Positions 62,638 to 64,000 of a stretch of DNA of 64,000 bases are shown here, piece by piece; position 1 is the stretch's first letter; the number at the start of each line of letters is the position of its first letter. The position numbers and the translations under genes are program-made. The notes under the pieces were generated by a model. The model was not told the origin of the DNA. It saw nothing but the letters and a program-made list of their open reading frames with translations, and made no database searches. This stretch comes from Marinilactibacillus sp042660675. Lineage in GTDB: Bacteria > Bacillota > Bacilli > Lactobacillales > Carnobacteriaceae_A. The stretch lies in assembly GCF_042660675.1 (NCBI RefSeq), contig NZ_JBHSUL010000035.1:47811-111810 (forward strand), read 5' to 3'.

Positions 62638-62662
62638 TAATTTAAAAGCGTCAAAAAGTCAA
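62634..62662 (-). promoter_or_regulatory. Sigma-A promoter of xylB
   Basis: On the minus strand TTGACT (62657-62662), 17 bp, TATAGT (62634-62639). A cre-like TGAAAGCGGTTGAC overlaps the -35 (complement of about 62658-62671). Confidence 0.83.
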
Positions 62663-62671
62663 CCGCTTTCA
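62658..62671. promoter_or_regulatory. cre-like site overlapping the xylB -35
   Basis: Minus-strand TGAAAGCGGTTGAC, 12 of 14 to the cre pattern; its position predicts CcpA repression of xylB. Confidence 0.6.
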
Positions 62672-62709
62672 TTTTTAAATTAAATCAACTATTTAAATAG
62701 GAGAACTCT

Positions 62710-63897
62710 ATGGAACTTAAAAAATCTTTTACAAGAAATAGTAACACGATTCTTGTCATGTCAACTGTTATGAATGGCTATCAAGTGTCTCGAGCAAAAA
62801 TATCAGAACTTACGGGTTTGAATAAAGCCACCGTTTCAGAAATCGTCAGAAATTTAATTGAAGCCCAATATGTCATTGAAATAGGAGCTGGAGAAAGCTC
62901 ATCTGCTGGTGGTAGAAAGCCAATTTATCTGGAAATCAATAAAAAGGCAGGAATTTCTTTTAGTATTGACCTACGTTCTGATCAATTTAGTTCATTAGCC
63001 ACCTACCTTAATGGTGAAGTCATCGAAAAATATACTGAGCATTGCAAAATTAGTAAAGTAAATGTGATTGAACGGCTGGTTCATCATGTTCAAGAATTTA
63101 ACACTAAGCATAATGCTATACCTTTTGGAATTGTTGGGATAGCGATTGCCATTCATGGAGTTGTAGATGAAAACCAAATCAGTTACACCCCTTATTTTGA
63201 TATTGATGAGATTGATCTAGTGAAGGAACTCGAAGATCGGTTAAATATTCCAGTTTATATTGAAAATGAAGCCAATCTTTCTGCTTTAGCGGAAGCTGCA
63301 TATGACTACGAACATACTCATTTAATTTCATTCAGTGTTCATACAGGTATTGGTGCTGGTATTATCTTGGATCGACAATTGTTTCGAGGATTTAAAGGAC
63401 GTAGTGGCGAAATCGGTCATACGATTTTGTATCCAGACGGTATTCAGTGTGCTTGTGGTAATAAGGGGTGCTTTGAACAGTACGGTTCTTTCACAGCCTT
63501 GATTCGAAGGTTCCAAATTTTAAAAAAAGACGATCAATGTACTTTTGATGATCTAATAAAAGCTGTTGAGCAGAAAGATGTTGAAACCAACGTTCTTATT
63601 GATCATTTCGCTAAAGATTTATCTATTGGTTTAATGAATATCATGGGGACATATGATCCAGAAGTTATTTATGTGAATTCTGAGATATTTGATAAGTTAC
63701 CAAACATCCTTTCCGTCATAAAAAAACATCTAGATAAATCTATTTATAGGAACATTCAACTGTCTAAATCAAAATTAGGGAGTCAAGCTAGTCTCTACGG
63801 AGCTACCGTGTTGAATCTAAAAAACTTTTTAAATCTTGATGAGGTTAAATTTGATACTGGTTATGCTTATACTTCCGCAGTATATCAGGATAAGTAA
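62710..63897 (+). CDS. xylR: Xylose repressor XylR (ROK family)
   Basis: XylR represses the xyl genes until xylose binds. The 395-residue protein has an N-terminal winged helix (SRAKISELTGLNKATVSEIV) and a ROK sugar-binding domain with ENEANLSALAEAAYDY and the zinc-type motif CACGNKGCFEQYGS. It starts with ATG behind AGGAG, divergent from xylB. The stop codon TAA is immediately followed by the end of an ISL3 element, so the last codons could in principle have been altered by the insertion, though the length is normal. Confidence 0.94.
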   Translation: MELKKSFTRNSNTILVMSTVMNGYQVSRAKISELTGLNKATVSEIVRNLIEAQYVIEIGAGESSSAGGRKPIYLEINKKAGISFSIDLRSDQFSSLATYLNGEVIEKYTEHCKISKVNVIERLVHHVQEFNTKHNAIPFGIVGIAIAIHGVVDENQISYTPYFDIDEIDLVKELEDRLNIPVYIENEANLSALAEAAYDYEHTHLISFSVHTGIGAGIILDRQLFRGFKGRSGEIGHTILYPDGIQCACGNKGCFEQYGSFTALIRRFQILKKDDQCTFDDLIKAVEQKDVETNVLIDHFAKDLSIGLMNIMGTYDPEVIYVNSEIFDKLPNILSVIKKHLDKSIYRNIQLSKSKLGSQASLYGATVLNLKNFLNLDEVKFDTGYAYTSAVYQDK

Positions 63898-64000
63898 GGT
63901 TCTATAATATCTAGTGTTGGTGAGAATTCGCCAGCACTATTTTTATGTAAAATGAAACAAGCGAGATTCTCTGATAGACTAAAGTTACCACACCAAATCT
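63898..64000 (+). mobile_element. ISL3 insertion sequence, second copy (partial, cut by window edge)
   Basis: From GGTTCT at 63898 the sequence matches the minus-strand reading of the first element's right end (from 9318) with only about four differences in 103 bp, including the terminator-like hairpin. It is in the opposite orientation to the first copy; the transposase would begin about 17 bp beyond the window. Confidence 0.93.

Noticed and set aside
63850..63897. xylR truncated by the second IS
   Set aside because: The stop codon directly abuts the IS, but the protein length and ROK domain are normal; the other IS flank is outside the window, so truncation cannot be shown.
1..64000. CRISPR arrays, tRNA, rRNA, prophage genes, toxin-antitoxin or defence systems
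   Set aside because: None was seen: no regularly spaced repeats, no cloverleaf sequences recognised, and no phage or nuclease-type neighbours apart from the SNF2 helicase, which stands alone.

Overview
The window looks like a low-GC Gram-positive (Bacillota) chromosome, most likely a motile member of the Lactobacillales near Carnobacteriaceae (Marinilactibacillus, Alkalibacterium or Carnobacterium). The genus is inferred from gene content and is not proven. Supporting features are FliY in place of FliN, CheC and CheD, SigD (sigma-28) promoters, lactobacillus-length AraA and AraB, CcpA (cre) sites, strong GGAGG ribosome binding sites and an ISL3-family insertion sequence. Nearly every gene lies on the minus strand, so transcription runs from high to low coordinates. 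Exceptions are a pentapeptide-repeat gene at 29.9 kb and xylR at the right end.

Region 1 (1-23.4 kb) is motility and chemotaxis. In transcription order: mcp-cheW-cheD-cheB-cheR-cheA-cheC-cheY-cheW-fliM-fliY (SigD promoter at 23461-23487, terminator at 12602), flgM-flgN-flgK-flgL (SigD promoter at 12507-12533), hag (SigD promoter at 7838-7864), flaG-fliD-fliT-fliS, and flgB-flgC-fliE-fliF-fliG (fliG runs off the left edge). A 1,410-bp ISL3 element with an 8-bp target duplication sits in the loop of what was the flgL terminator hairpin. The start of a second copy, in opposite orientation, begins at 63898, so the two copies bracket about 54.6 kb.

Region 2 (23.6-30.5 kb) holds housekeeping genes: hflX, miaA, a small GRAM/PH-like protein, a SWIM-SNF2 helicase and a divergent pentapeptide-repeat protein.

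Region 3 (30.5-63.9 kb) is a large plant-pentose island under AraR, CcpA and XylR. (a) 30567-38345: an LplABC-type importer, a DUF624 protein, a small acidic protein, a GH127 beta-L-arabinofuranosidase and a GH27 enzyme, probably for beta-linked arabinosides. (b) 38830-44213: araR, then araD-araA-araB and a second small acidic protein related to the first. (c) 44394-52331: araN-araP-araQ, a four-helix membrane protein, GH43, an anchored endo-arabinanase, GH51 and a Cys-rich protein. (d) 52608-56379: a third sugar importer with a DUF624 protein. (e) 56645-58141: a second GH51 arabinofuranosidase. (f) 58231-63897: an MFS transporter, xylA, xylB and divergent xylR. Sites with a GTACGTAC-type core (AraR operator-like) lie at every arabinose promoter and nowhere else noticed except once inside the second GH51 gene. 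Arabinan is cut outside the cell, oligomers enter through importers that lack a local ATPase, intracellular GH51/GH43/GH127/GH27 enzymes release arabinose, and AraABD and XylAB feed the pentose-phosphate pathway.
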